Source of the DNA: Xanthomonas arboricola
Lineage (GTDB): Bacteria; Pseudomonadota; Gammaproteobacteria; Xanthomonadales; Xanthomonadaceae
NCBI RefSeq assembly: GCF_002940665.1
Contig: NZ_MIGY01000002.1
Location: forward strand, 682,001 to 746,000
Direction of reading: 5' to 3'
DNA length: 64,000 nt
Positions 52,683 to 64,000 of the stretch are shown here, in pieces (position 1 is the first letter of the stretch; the number at the start of each line of letters is the position of its first letter). Made by a program: the position numbers and the translations under genes. A model generated the notes under the pieces. The model worked only from the letters and a program-made list of their open reading frames with translations, searched no databases and was not told the DNA's origin.

Positions 52683-55040
52683 TTACTTGGGCGGCGGCGG
52701 CGCCAGCACGGTGCGGTCGCCATTGTGCTCGGGCGGGCTGACCACGCCGGCCGCCTCCATCGCTTCGATCAGGCGTGCGGCGCGGTTGTAGCCGATCTTC
52801 AGGCGCCGCTGCACGCCGGAGATCGAGGCACGCCGGGTTTCGGTGACGATGCGCAGGGCTTCGTCATACAACGGGTCGGACTCGTCGCCGCCACCGCCGC
52901 TACTCTCGGGCAAGCCGGTCGCACCGACCACGGTGCCATCGCCCATGGTCTGCACTTCGTCCAGCACGCCTTCGACGTAGGACACCGGCCCACTGGCCTT
53001 GAGATGCTCGACCACCCGATGCACTTCCTCGTCGCTGACGAAGGCACCATGCACGCGATCCGGCAGCGCCGTGCCCGGTGGCAGATACAGCATGTCGCCA
53101 TTGCCCAGCAGCGCCTCGGCGCCGGACTGATCCAGGATGGTGCGCGAGTCAATCTTGGAGCTGACCTGGAACGCCACGCGGGTCGGGATGTTGGCCTTGA
53201 TCAGGCCGGTGATCACATCCACCGATGGCCGTTGCGTGGCCAGGATCAGATGGATACCGGCCGCGCGCGCCTTCTGTGCCAGGCGCGCGATCAACTCTTC
53301 GACCTTCTTGCCGACGATCATCATCATGTCGGCGAATTCGTCGATGAAGATCACGATGAACGGCAGCGTTTCCAGCGGCCGCGGCGCCTCGCCCAGTTCG
53401 GGATTGGGCTTGAACAGCGGGTCCATCATCGGCTGGCCGGCGTCGATGGCGTCCTTGATCTTCTTGTTGAAGCCGGCCAGGTTGCGCACGCCCACCGCGC
53501 TCATCAGCTTGTAGCGGCGCTCCATCTCGGCCACGCACCAACGCAGGCCGTTGGCGGCCTCCTTCATGTCGGTGACCACCGGCGCCAGCAGATGCGGGAT
53601 GCCCTGGTAGACGCTCAGCTCCAGCATCTTCGGGTCGATCATCAGCATCCGCAGCTCCTTGTGCGAGGCCTTGAACAGCAGGCTCAGCACCATCGCATTG
53701 ACCGCCACCGACTTGCCCGAGCCGGTGGTACCGGCCACCAGCAAATGCGGCATGCGCGCCAGATCGGCCACGGTCGGGCGGCCGGCGATGTCCTTGCCCA
53801 GGGCCAACGTCAACGGGCTGGCCGACTTGTCGTATTCCTTGGAGCGCAGCAGCTCGGACAGGAAAATCATTTCGCGGCTGACGTTGGGGATCTCCAGGCC
53901 AATCACCGACTTGCCCGGAATCACGTCGACCACGCGCACCGATTTGACCGACAGCCCGCGCGCGATGTCCTTGTCCAGCGAGCTGATCTGGCTGACCTTG
54001 ATGCCCGGCGCCGGCTCGATTTCGAAGCGGGTGATCACCGGACCCGGATAGGCCCCGACCACCTGCGCCTCGATGCGGAAGTCCTTGAGCTTGAACTCGA
54101 TCTGCCGTGACAAGGTCTCCAGCGTTTCTTCCGAATACCCCTTGGCCTGCGGTTTGGGGTCGTCCAACAGCGCCAGCGGCGGCAGGTCGGAGCCGTCGGT
54201 GCTGACGCCCTGGAACATCGGGATCTGGGTATCGCGCTTGGCGCGCTCACTCTTCTCCACCACCGGTGCCGGCGGCGGCTCGATCTTGACCGGCTCGCGC
54301 TTGGCCTGCTTGACCGCATCGACCTTGCGCACTTCCTCACGCTCTTCGCGCATCACGCGGGTCTGCTGCCACTCGGTGGCTTGATGGGTCTTGCGCTGCA
54401 TCAGCGGCCCCAGCGCCAGCACCCAGGTGCCGATGCGTTCCATCACCGCAAACCACGACAGGCCGGTCGCCAGGGTGATCGACACCAGCAGCAGCACCAG
54501 CACGAACAGGTTGGCGCCCAAGGCGCCGAAGCCGGCGCTCAGCGAATTGCTGACCAACCGCCCCAGGATCCCACCAGCGCCGGCCACGTCGCCGGTGAAC
54601 AGCCGCAGATGCAGGAAGCCGGTCGAGGCGATCAGAAAGCCCACCATGCCGACCAGCCGCAATGCCGGGCCCAGATCGGCTTCGGCCTGCCCTTCCTTGT
54701 CCATGCCGAACAAGGCGATCCAGGCCACCGCTCCCAGCACCACCGGCAGCAGGAAGGCCACATAACCGAACAATTGCAGCAGCACATCGGCCATCCAGGC
54801 ACCGACGCGGCCGCCCATGTTGTGCACCGGCGCGACCACACTGCCGGTCTGCGACCAGCCCGGATCGGCGCTGGAATAGGTAAATAGGCTGGCCAGCAGA
54901 TACAGCAGCAGCGGCGCCACCGCGATCAATGCCAGATCGCGCCAGAGCTTTTGCCGACGCGGATTGTCCGCCACCGCTGTCTTGCGCGAGGACGTCTTGC
55001 CCTCAGCGGGCTTGCTGCGTTCGGGAACCTGCTTTGCCAC
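52683..55040 (-). CDS. ftsK: DNA translocase FtsK
   Basis: The 785-residue protein has four to five N-terminal membrane helices (about 30-200) that localise it to the septum, a short linker, and the ATPase motor with Walker A GTTGSGKS (about residue 435) and Walker [10 protein letters not shown] (about 566), then the gamma winged-helix domain ([20 protein letters not shown]) that reads KOPS sequences. It pumps chromosomes and activates XerCD at dif. A sigma-70-like promoter lies at 55078-55106. Confidence 0.96.
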   Translation of the reverse strand: MAKQVPERSKPAEGKTSSRKTAVADNPRRQKLWRDLALIAVAPLLLYLLASLFTYSSADPGWSQTGSVVAPVHNMGGRVGAWMADVLLQLFGYVAFLLPVVLGAVAWIALFGMDKEGQAEADLGPALRLVGMVGFLIASTGFLHLRLFTGDVAGAGGILGRLVSNSLSAGFGALGANLFVLVLLLVSITLATGLSWFAVMERIGTWVLALGPLMQRKTHQATEWQQTRVMREEREEVRKVDAVKQAKREPVKIEPPPAPVVEKSERAKRDTQIPMFQGVSTDGSDLPPLALLDDPKPQAKGYSEETLETLSRQIEFKLKDFRIEAQVVGAYPGPVITRFEIEPAPGIKVSQISSLDKDIARGLSVKSVRVVDVIPGKSVIGLEIPNVSREMIFLSELLRSKEYDKSASPLTLALGKDIAGRPTVADLARMPHLLVAGTTGSGKSVAVNAMVLSLLFKASHKELRMLMIDPKMLELSVYQGIPHLLAPVVTDMKEAANGLRWCVAEMERRYKLMSAVGVRNLAGFNKKIKDAIDAGQPMMDPLFKPNPELGEAPRPLETLPFIVIFIDEFADMMMIVGKKVEELIARLAQKARAAGIHLILATQRPSVDVITGLIKANIPTRVAFQVSSKIDSRTILDQSGAEALLGNGDMLYLPPGTALPDRVHGAFVSDEEVHRVVEHLKASGPVSYVEGVLDEVQTMGDGTVVGATGLPESSGGGGDESDPLYDEALRIVTETRRASISGVQRRLKIGYNRAARLIEAMEAAGVVSPPEHNGDRTVLAPPPPK

Positions 55041-55077
55041 CTGTAGCCAGACCTTAGAAAAATGCTGTTAGTGGTTG

Positions 55078-55106
55078 ATAATAAACGACTGAAGCCACGG
55101 TTTCAG
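55078..55106 (-). promoter_or_regulatory. Candidate sigma-70 promoter of ftsK
   Basis: On the minus strand CTGAAA and TATTAT are separated by exactly 17 bases. The -10 matches TATAAT at 5 of 6 and the -35 matches TTGACA at 4 of 6. It is 38 bases upstream of the ftsK start. Confidence 0.55.
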
Positions 55107-55148
55107 CTGTTGCATGAGCATCGCTTGCGTGGGCATGCGATGGCCAAC

Positions 55149-56292
<1,144 letters not shown>

Positions 56293-56352
56293 GGTGGCTG
56301 CTGACCGCCGGCCGCGCCGCGCGGGCAGCGCCGATACCAGCGGGCCGTGTGC

Positions 56353-57471
56353 ATGAGCGTCACTGCCCGCTGGTGCCACCGGCTGGACGAGCTTCCGGCC
56401 GGTGCCTGGGACGCGCTGCACGACGGCGCGCACCCGTTCATTTCTTATGCGTTCCTGCAAGGCCTGGAGCGGGAGGGCTGCCTGCGCCCGGACTGGGGCT
56501 GGAACCCGCTGCACCTGACGCTGTGGCACGGCGACACGCTGGTCGCCGCCGCACCGGGATACCTGAAGAACAACTCGCATGGCGAGTTCGTGTTCGACCA
56601 CGCCTGGGCGCATGCCTACGCGCGCTACGGGCATGAATACTTCCCCAAGTGGCTGTGCGGGGTGCCTTACTCGCCGGTGACCGGCCCGCGCCTGCTGGGG
56701 GCACCGCGCTGGCGCCCGCACTTGCTCGCGGCGATGCGCGCGCTGGTGGAGCGCAGTGGGCTGTCGTCGGCGCACGTCAACTTCCACCCGGCCGACCAAG
56801 ACACCGCCTTCGATGCCGACTGGCTGGAGCGCAACGATCTGCAATACCACTGGCATAACGCCAGTGGCTGGAGCGATTTTGAAGGCTACTTGGCGGCGAT
56901 GGACTACAAACGGCGCAAGAACATCCGCCAGGAGCGCGCCAAGGTGCAGCGGGCCGGCGTGCAGTTGCGCGTGGTGCATGGCGATGAAGCCAGCGACGCC
57001 GACCTGGACGCGATGTATGGCTTCTATCTCAAGACCTTCAACGAATACGGCAACTCGCCTGCGCTGACGCCGGAATTCCTGCATCACCTGGCCCGACACC
57101 TGCCGCGTCAGCTGGTGATGTTTCTGGCCGAGCTGGACGGGCAGCCGATCGCCGGCGCGCTCTGCCTGCGCGGGCGCGACACGCTGTACGGGCGTTACTG
57201 GGGCGGCCAAGCCCTTCCAGGCCTGCATTTCGAAACCTGCTACTACCAGGGCATCGAATACTGCCTGCGCGAGGGCCTGGTCCGCTTCGAGCCCGGCGCA
57301 CAGGGCGAGCACAAGATCGCGCGCGGCTTTCTGCCGACGCTGGTCCGCAGCCGTCACTGGATCGCCGACCCCGGCTTCCGCGAGCCACTGGCGCAATGGT
57401 GCGCCGACGAGCGCCAGGCGGTAGCCCGGCACGCACGCGAACTGGCTGAGCACAGCCCGTTTCGCGACTGA
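56353..57471 (+). CDS. FemAB-like / GNAT-fold acyltransferase (peptidogalycan biosynthesis family)
   Basis: The 372-residue cytoplasmic protein matches the DUF482/FemAB-like family: YAFLQGLEREGCLRPDWGW, LKNNSHGEFVFDHAWAHAYA, CGVPYSPVTGPRLL, DYKRRKNIRQER and GRYWGGQALPGLHFETCYY. These proteins look like FemX-type aminoacyl transferases, but the biological substrate is unclear. It follows trxB by 60 bases and precedes aat by about 250. ATG 56353 gives MSVTARWCHR. Confidence 0.85.
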   Translation: MSVTARWCHRLDELPAGAWDALHDGAHPFISYAFLQGLEREGCLRPDWGWNPLHLTLWHGDTLVAAAPGYLKNNSHGEFVFDHAWAHAYARYGHEYFPKWLCGVPYSPVTGPRLLGAPRWRPHLLAAMRALVERSGLSSAHVNFHPADQDTAFDADWLERNDLQYHWHNASGWSDFEGYLAAMDYKRRKNIRQERAKVQRAGVQLRVVHGDEASDADLDAMYGFYLKTFNEYGNSPALTPEFLHHLARHLPRQLVMFLAELDGQPIAGALCLRGRDTLYGRYWGGQALPGLHFETCYYQGIEYCLREGLVRFEPGAQGEHKIARGFLPTLVRSRHWIADPGFREPLAQWCADERQAVARHARELAEHSPFRD

Positions 57472-57718
57472 GCCTGCGCGGCGGCGCCGTAGGGCGCAGT
57501 CGCAGCTGATCGCCGGCCGGGCGTATTGGGGACGTCGGAGCAAGGCGGCCGAATCCACCCAAAGAGCAATCGTCTGGCGAGTACGAACTGCGCGCCCAGC
57601 ACCGGGATGCTTGTGGACGCATGCCGCAAAGCGCGCCGACAACACCCGCAGACCGTCGCGTGCCGGCAATGGTCGTCGCCCTGGGTGCGCCATGTACGAC
57701 ACGCTCTACACTGCGCGC

Positions 57719-58468
57719 ATGTCCCGCGCCCTTCCCTACCTGCTGGCGGCCGACCCAGCCGCGCCGTTTCCGCCTGCCGAGTACGCGTTGCGCGAGCCGG
57801 ACGGCCTGCTCGCCATCGGCGGCGACCTGTCGCCGCAACGCCTGCTCACCGCCTATGCCGGTGGCGTGTTCCCGTGGTTCTCGGAAGGTCAGCCGATTCT
57901 GTGGTGGAGCCCAGACCCGCGCACGGTGTTTCGCACCGACGGCATGCGCCTGTCCTCGCGTTTCCGGCGCCAGCTGCGCAGCAGCCACTGGATCGTGCGC
58001 GCCGATACCGCCTTTGCGCAGGTGATCGATGCCTGTGCCTCGATTCCGCGTGCAGGTCAGGACGGCACCTGGATCACCACGCCGATGCAGCAGGCCTATA
58101 TCGAACTACATCGGTTGGGCCACGCACATTCGCTGGAAGTGTTCGATGGCATGCGCCTGGTCGGCGGCATCTACGGTGTGGCGATCGGCCAGATGTTTTT
58201 CGGCGAGAGCATGTTCAGTGCCGCCAGCGGCGGCTCCAAGGTGGCGCTGGCGGCGCTTGCCGCCCATCTGCATTCCTGCGGTTGGCCGTTGCTCGACGCG
58301 CAGGTGGAGAATCCGCACCTGATGCGCCTGGGCGCGCAACGCTTGCCACGCGCAGAGTTCCTGCAGCGGATGCGGCTGCAGGTCGGCCTGGCAGCGCTGC
58401 CTGGCAGCTGGTCCGAGCGCTATGACGAGCGGCCTGCCAGCGCGCTCGCTGAAGTCCGCTTAACATAA
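57719..58468 (+). CDS. aat: Leucyl/phenylalanyl-tRNA--protein transferase
   Basis: The 249-residue enzyme adds Leu or Phe to proteins with N-terminal Arg or Lys, creating N-degrons for ClpS-ClpAP. Motifs: FPWFSEGQPILWWSPDPRTV, GGIYGVAIGQMFFGESMFS and the DAQVENPHLMRLGA end. ATG 57719 fits the family N terminus. It sits right before infA, as in E. coli, and clpA-clpS are only 0.6-3 kb away. Confidence 0.95.
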   Translation: MSRALPYLLAADPAAPFPPAEYALREPDGLLAIGGDLSPQRLLTAYAGGVFPWFSEGQPILWWSPDPRTVFRTDGMRLSSRFRRQLRSSHWIVRADTAFAQVIDACASIPRAGQDGTWITTPMQQAYIELHRLGHAHSLEVFDGMRLVGGIYGVAIGQMFFGESMFSAASGGSKVALAALAAHLHSCGWPLLDAQVENPHLMRLGAQRLPRAEFLQRMRLQVGLAALPGSWSERYDERPASALAEVRLT

Positions 58469-58471
58469 AAT

Positions 58472-58500
58472 TTGCACCGCGGGGAGATGGAGCGTAAAAT
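58472..58500 (+). promoter_or_regulatory. Candidate promoter of infA
   Basis: TTGCAC and TAAAAT are separated by exactly 17 bases. The -10 matches 5 of 6 and the -35 3 of 6. It begins 4 bases after the aat stop and lies 49 bases before the infA start, so infA can be expressed independently of aat. Confidence 0.55.
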
Positions 58501-58548
58501 GCTGTCCCTTACGGCCCTCCCGGGCCAGCCGTGATTGCACAGGATTAC

Positions 58549-58767
58549 ATGTCGAAAGACGACTCCATTGAATTCGAAGGCAGCGTCAGCGAGACGCTCC
58601 CCAACACCACGTTCCGGGTCAAGCTGGAAAACGGGCATGAGATCATCGCCCACATCTCCGGCCGCATGCGCAAGAACTACATCCGCATCCTGACCGGCGA
58701 CCGTGTCAAAGTCGAGATGACTCCCTACGACCTGACCAAGGGTCGTATTACCTACCGCATGAAGTAA
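58549..58767 (+). CDS. infA: Translation initiation factor IF-1
   Basis: The 72-residue S1/OB-fold protein has the standard sequence ([57 protein letters not shown]). It binds the ribosomal A site with IF-2 and IF-3. The family start is ATG 58549 (MSKDDSIEF); an in-frame upstream codon at 58531 is not needed. A terminator follows. Confidence 0.98.
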
Positions 58768-58790
58768 GTGGTTCTGGTGTAAGACGCGAG

Positions 58791-58810
58791 GCGGCCGGTG
58801 GCCGCTTTTT
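58791..58810 (+). terminator. Terminator after infA
   Basis: GCGGCC and GGCCGC pair around GGT and are followed by five T. Starts 24 bases after the stop of infA. Confidence 0.8.
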
Positions 58811-59013
58811 GTCGTGGCCGAGATTTGCCTATCTGGACGGCAGCGATGATCGGGCGGTGCCGGCTTGCTTCTGCTCTGGCTTGTGCCCTTGCCTTTAGCG
58901 CTTGCGCCCCGGTCTCTATATCGCTCAGGTTCGGCAGCGCCCTGTCGTGGCTCCTCGCGAGCTACAACCGCCGCTCAGCCTCCACGATCGCCCGGACCAC
59001 GTGTTCCGAGGAC

Positions 59014-59046
59014 AAAAAAAACCGCTCTTTCGAGCGGTTTTTTTTT
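59014..59046. terminator. Bidirectional terminator next to clpA
   Basis: CCGCTC and GAGCGG pair around TTTC, flanked by eight A on the left and nine T on the right, so it is a full intrinsic terminator in both directions. It is 17 bases beyond the clpA stop and protects clpA from infA-side reading and the reverse. Confidence 0.88.
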
Positions 59047-59062
59047 CAGGACCGCAAGACGA

Positions 59063-61345
<2,283 letters not shown>

Positions 61346-61487
61346 TGGTCACTCCGAACGGCTGTTGCCAACAATATGCGGCTTTTGTTGGGATTTACCA
61401 CAACCCTATCGGATAGGCATGTTCAGACGGCGTTAGCATGTGATTGCAGCCACAGTGTTGCGTTGCTGGAATGATCAGATTGGCCGG

Positions 61488-61808
61488 TCAGGTCTGTTCC
61501 ATCGTGCACAACAGCGGATGTTGATGCATACGCGAGAATTCGTTGACCTGAGCCACCTTGGACTCGGCGACTTCGCGGCTGTAGACCCCGCATACGCCGC
61601 GTCCACGGGTATGGACATGCAGCATGACCTGCGTGGCGCGCTCCAGATCGAGGTTGAAAAACTGCTGCAACACCGTCACCACGAAGTCCATCGGGGTGTA
61701 GTCGTCGTTCAGCAGAAGCACCTGATACCGTGGCGGTGGCGCCACTTCAGGCTTGCTGGCTTCGACCGCGAGGCCGTGATCGTGTTCGTGTGAGGTCTTA
61801 CGTGGCAT
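61488..61808 (-). CDS. clpS: ATP-dependent Clp protease adapter ClpS
   Basis: The 106-residue adapter binds N-degrons and passes them to ClpA. The core is [17 protein letters not shown], with the NDDYT residues that contact the N-degron, and [23 protein letters not shown] 61808 ([12 protein letters not shown]) is chosen; the open frame reaches 61868. It is cotranscribed or just ahead of clpA. Confidence 0.95.
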   Translation of the reverse strand: MPRKTSHEHDHGLAVEASKPEVAPPPRYQVLLLNDDYTPMDFVVTVLQQFFNLDLERATQVMLHVHTRGRGVCGVYSREVAESKVAQVNEFSRMHQHPLLCTMEQT

Positions 61809-61898
61809 CCGGTCATTATACGGTTCATCGCCGCGTGCATTGGACGATTTACGCCGCGCCCCGCACAATTTGTCTTCGACTCCACGGCTGCCCCCTTG

Positions 61899-62063
61899 AT
61901 GACCGATTCCCTCACCGCGCCGTTACTGACGCCGTCGTTCACCGCCGACCCACCCGGGTGCGAGCACCTTGCAGGGCTGCAGCGCCGCCTGACCCGGCGT
62001 CAAGCCGAGCGGTTCGCCGGTGGTGCCAGCGCAGCCCCGATGAGCCAGGACCTGCAGCGATGA
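61899..62063 (+). CDS. Possible small protein coupled to the Nudix gene
   Basis: An ATG at 61899 opens a 54-codon frame ([48 protein letters not shown]) whose TGA overlaps the Nudix start as ATGA. The frame reads as a sensible short helical protein with a basic end, but the ribosome site is poor. It may be a real small protein or a leader that couples translation to the Nudix gene. Confidence 0.35.
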   Translation: MTDSLTAPLLTPSFTADPPGCEHLAGLQRRLTRRQAERFAGGASAAPMSQDLQR

Positions 62064-62518
62064 GCGCTTCCGAACCACGCTGGCACCCGGATGTCACCGT
62101 GGCGACGGTGGTGGTGCACGACGGGCGCTTTCTGCAGGTGGAAGAGACCATCGGCGGCCGGCTGCTGTTGAATCAGCCTGCCGGGCATCTGGAACCGGAC
62201 GAAAGCCTGCTCGACGCGGCGGTACGCGAGACCTTGGAAGAGACCGGCTGGGACGTGCGCCTGACCCACTTCATCGGCACCTACCAGTGGGTCGCCCAGA
62301 GCGGCCAGTGCTTCCTGCGGTTTGCGTTTGTCGCCGAGGCGGTGACCCACCATCCCGAGCGCAGCCTGGACACCGGCGTGGTGCGCGCGTTGTGGATGAC
62401 GCCGGAAGAAGTGCGCGGCTCGCCCGAGCGGCTGCGTAGCCCACTGGTGTGGGAAGTGATTGCCGACTACCTGGCCGGCCAGCGCCATCCGTTGTCGTTG
62501 GTGCGGCACGTCGCATGA
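62060..62518 (+). CDS. Nudix hydrolase, NudJ-like
   Basis: The 152-residue protein has a complete Nudix box ([20 protein letters not shown] then TGW), with the catalytic REtxEE glutamates. Its place before mnmA is that of nudJ (phosphatase) in E. coli. Substrates of NudJ are thiamin pyrophosphate, HMP-PP and various nucleoside phosphates. Start ATG 62060 overlaps the preceding small frame. Its stop overlaps mnmA as ATGA. Confidence 0.9.
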   Translation: MSASEPRWHPDVTVATVVVHDGRFLQVEETIGGRLLLNQPAGHLEPDESLLDAAVRETLEETGWDVRLTHFIGTYQWVAQSGQCFLRFAFVAEAVTHHPERSLDTGVVRALWMTPEEVRGSPERLRSPLVWEVIADYLAGQRHPLSLVRHVA

Positions 62519-63651
62519 GTACGCCGCATATCGTCGTCGGCGTCTCCGGCGGTGTGGATTCGTCGGTGGCGGCCTGGCGGCTGGCCAAGCAGGGCGAATC
62601 GATCGCCGGCCTGTTCATGCAGAACTGGGCCGACGACGGCAGCGGCGACTGCCGCGCCGACGACGACCGCCGCGATGCGGTGGCAGTGTGCGGGGTGCTG
62701 GGCATCCCGTTCCACTTCCGCGATTTTTCCGGCGAATACTGGAGCGGCGTGTTCGAGCATTTCCTGGCCGAATACGCGTCCGGGCGCACGCCAAACCCGG
62801 ATGTGCTGTGCAACCGCGAGGTCAAGTTCAAGCATTTTCTTGAAGCGGCCCAGGCGCTGGGCGCCGAGCGCATCGCCACCGGCCACTATGCACGGGTGGC
62901 GCACAGCGGCGGGCGCTGGCGCCTGTTGCGGGGCGCCGACCGCGGCAAGGACCAGAGCTACTTCCTGCATCAGCTGGGGCAGACCCAGCTGGCCGCAACG
63001 CTGTTTCCGATCGGGGACCTGGAAAAAAGCACGCTGCGTCGGATCGCCGAGGATGCCGGTCTGCCGACCCACGCCAAGAAGGATTCCACCGGCATCTGCT
63101 TCATCGGCGAGCGCGATTTCCGCGAGTTTCTGGGCCGTTACCTCCCCGCACGCACCGGCGATATCCGCGACCCGCAGGGGCAGCGCATCGCAGAGCATCC
63201 GGGGGTGTTCTATTTCACCCTGGGTCAGCGCGAAGGCCTGAACATCGGTGGCGTGCGTGGACGTGCCGCCGCGCCGTGGTACGTGGTCGGCAAGGATGTG
63301 GCGAGCAACGTGCTGTATGTGGACCAGGACCGCGACAGCCCGCTGCTGCAATCGCGCTGGCTGCAGTCCGAGCAGGCGCATTGGGTCACCGGGGCACCGC
63401 CGGCGCGCAGCTTTGGCTGCACCGCACAGACGCGTTACCGGCAGCCCGACGAGCCGTGCACGGTGCAGGTGCAGGACGACGGCAGCGTGCAGGTGCGTTT
63501 CGAACGGCCGCAGCGGGCGGTGACGCCTGGGCAGTCGCTGGTGTTGTATGACGGCGAGGAGTGCCTGGGCGGCGCGGTCATAGCCGCCACCGATGCGCCG
63601 CTGGAACGCCGATTGGCGGGATCTTCTTCTTCACCCGAGGTAGTGGCTTGA
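62515..63651 (+). CDS. mnmA: tRNA-specific 2-thiouridylase MnmA
   Basis: The 378-residue enzyme makes s2U34 in tRNA for Lys, Glu and Gln. PP-loop [10 protein letters not shown] (residues about 9-18), first catalytic cysteine in VLCNREVKF, second in [11 protein letters not shown], and [15 protein letters not shown] are clear. Overlaps the Nudix gene by four bases and hflD by one, a common nudJ-mnmA-hflD order. Confidence 0.96.
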   Translation: MSTPHIVVGVSGGVDSSVAAWRLAKQGESIAGLFMQNWADDGSGDCRADDDRRDAVAVCGVLGIPFHFRDFSGEYWSGVFEHFLAEYASGRTPNPDVLCNREVKFKHFLEAAQALGAERIATGHYARVAHSGGRWRLLRGADRGKDQSYFLHQLGQTQLAATLFPIGDLEKSTLRRIAEDAGLPTHAKKDSTGICFIGERDFREFLGRYLPARTGDIRDPQGQRIAEHPGVFYFTLGQREGLNIGGVRGRAAAPWYVVGKDVASNVLYVDQDRDSPLLQSRWLQSEQAHWVTGAPPARSFGCTAQTRYRQPDEPCTVQVQDDGSVQVRFERPQRAVTPGQSLVLYDGEECLGGAVIAATDAPLERRLAGSSSSPEVVA

Positions 63652-64000
63652 TGAGTTCTTCCATGGATCACCGCGTGCTGGCGCTTGCCGGCGTTGCCCA
63701 GGCCCTGCAACAGGTGCGGCGGATCGCCGAAACCGGGCACTCGGAGGCTGCGACGGTGCGTACCGCCATGGACAGCGTGTTCCGGGTGGACGCGTCCTCG
63801 CCGGAGGCGGTATACGGCTCGCCAGCGGACCTGGCGCCGGGTCTGCGGTTGCTGCACAACTATTTCCACAATCAAGCCCAGGACGAGGTCCTGCCGCGGC
63901 TGGCACTGGCGGTGCTACAGCTGGAGCGCCGCTTCGTGCGCGACACTGGCACCGTCGCCACGGTCTCCAACGGCATCGAAGCGGCGGCGCATCAGGCACG
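63651..64000 (+). CDS. hflD: HflD family protein, N-terminal part (runs off the window)
   Basis: The gene starts at ATG 63651, overlapping the last base of mnmA (TGATG). The 116 visible residues ([50 protein letters not shown]) are the helical HflD / DUF489 family. In E. coli HflD binds lambda CII and affects lysogeny; its native role is unclear. The end lies outside the window. Confidence 0.9.
   Translation, partial: MSSSMDHRVLALAGVAQALQQVRRIAETGHSEAATVRTAMDSVFRVDASSPEAVYGSPADLAPGLRLLHNYFHNQAQDEVLPRLALAVLQLERRFVRDTGTVATVSNGIEAAAHQA

Noticed and set aside
58811-59013. tRNA-Ser gene expected between infA and clpA as in E. coli (serW)
   Set aside because: I looked for the T-loop consensus (GGTTCGAATCC or its complement) and a seven-base acceptor stem and found neither.
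58843-59013. Short frame resembling a lipoprotein signal (residues ALAFSACAP)
   Set aside because: The frame runs through the bidirectional terminator and is not otherwise protein-like; likely chance.

Overview
The window is about 64 kb of GC-rich chromosome with dense bacterial coding on both strands. Gene content, protein style and local order (aat-infA next to clpA-clpS; ndk-rlmN-pilF-rodZ-like-yfgM-bamB-der; fadBA behind a PsrA-like regulator; ftsK next to trxB) point to a gammaproteobacterium of the Xanthomonadaceae, most likely Xanthomonas. No rRNA, tRNA, insertion sequence, prophage or CRISPR array was recognised. GC richness gives many long antisense open frames, which are left out.

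Layout. 1-5 kb: MFS transporter start, serine hydrolase and a divergent LysR regulator, then a chemoreceptor behind a candidate sigma-28 promoter. 5-10 kb: a Gfo/Idh/MocA oxidoreductase and a tightly overlapping four-gene cassette (acyl-CoA dehydrogenase-like, PIG-L deacetylase, NodS-like methyltransferase, family 2 glycosyltransferase), which looks like a pathway for a modified amino-sugar or lipid-linked glycan. 10-15 kb: the fossil of a sensor histidine kinase, a stand-alone receiver protein, a secreted nuclease, a lipoprotein sugar dehydrogenase with a membrane partner, and a decayed stretch. 15-21.5 kb: a GAF/degenerate GGDEF/EAL protein, a DUF1349 protein, an M14-type peptidase, a KGG-repeat stress protein and an FAD oxidoreductase. 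21.7-27.8 kb: a six-gene sugar-nucleotide operon (glycosyltransferase, glucose-1-phosphate cytidylyltransferase, SDR, RmlC-like epimerase, SAF-domain oxidoreductase, acyltransferase 3).

28-36 kb is a molybdenum cofactor and siroheme block: a CysG whose methyltransferase half is truncated, a DUF7009-like protein, mobA, two moeA paralogues and a rhodanese-MoeB fusion, with a SemiSWEET-like protein and an exonuclease III with a long basic tail in between. 36-43 kb is the housekeeping block der, bamB, yfgM, rodZ-like, pilF, rlmN, ndk on the minus strand. 43-47.5 kb carries the PsrA-like regulator with its own palindrome and fadB/fadA for beta-oxidation. 47.8-55 kb: crcB, rarA, lolA, a DUF3857 transglutaminase-like protein and ftsK. 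55-64 kb: trxB, a FemAB-like acyltransferase, aat, infA, clpA, clpS, a Nudix hydrolase, mnmA and the start of hflD.

How genes work together: clpS, clpA and aat form an N-degron route (Aat tags, ClpS recognises, ClpA unfolds); mobA, moeA and moeB serve molybdoenzymes; the PsrA-like protein probably senses acyl-CoA or fatty acid to control fadBA; lolA and bamB serve outer membrane assembly. The least explained parts are the two glycan operons, a 31-codon ORF ending inside a terminator upstream of ndk, and a terminated short transcript candidate between trxB and ftsK.
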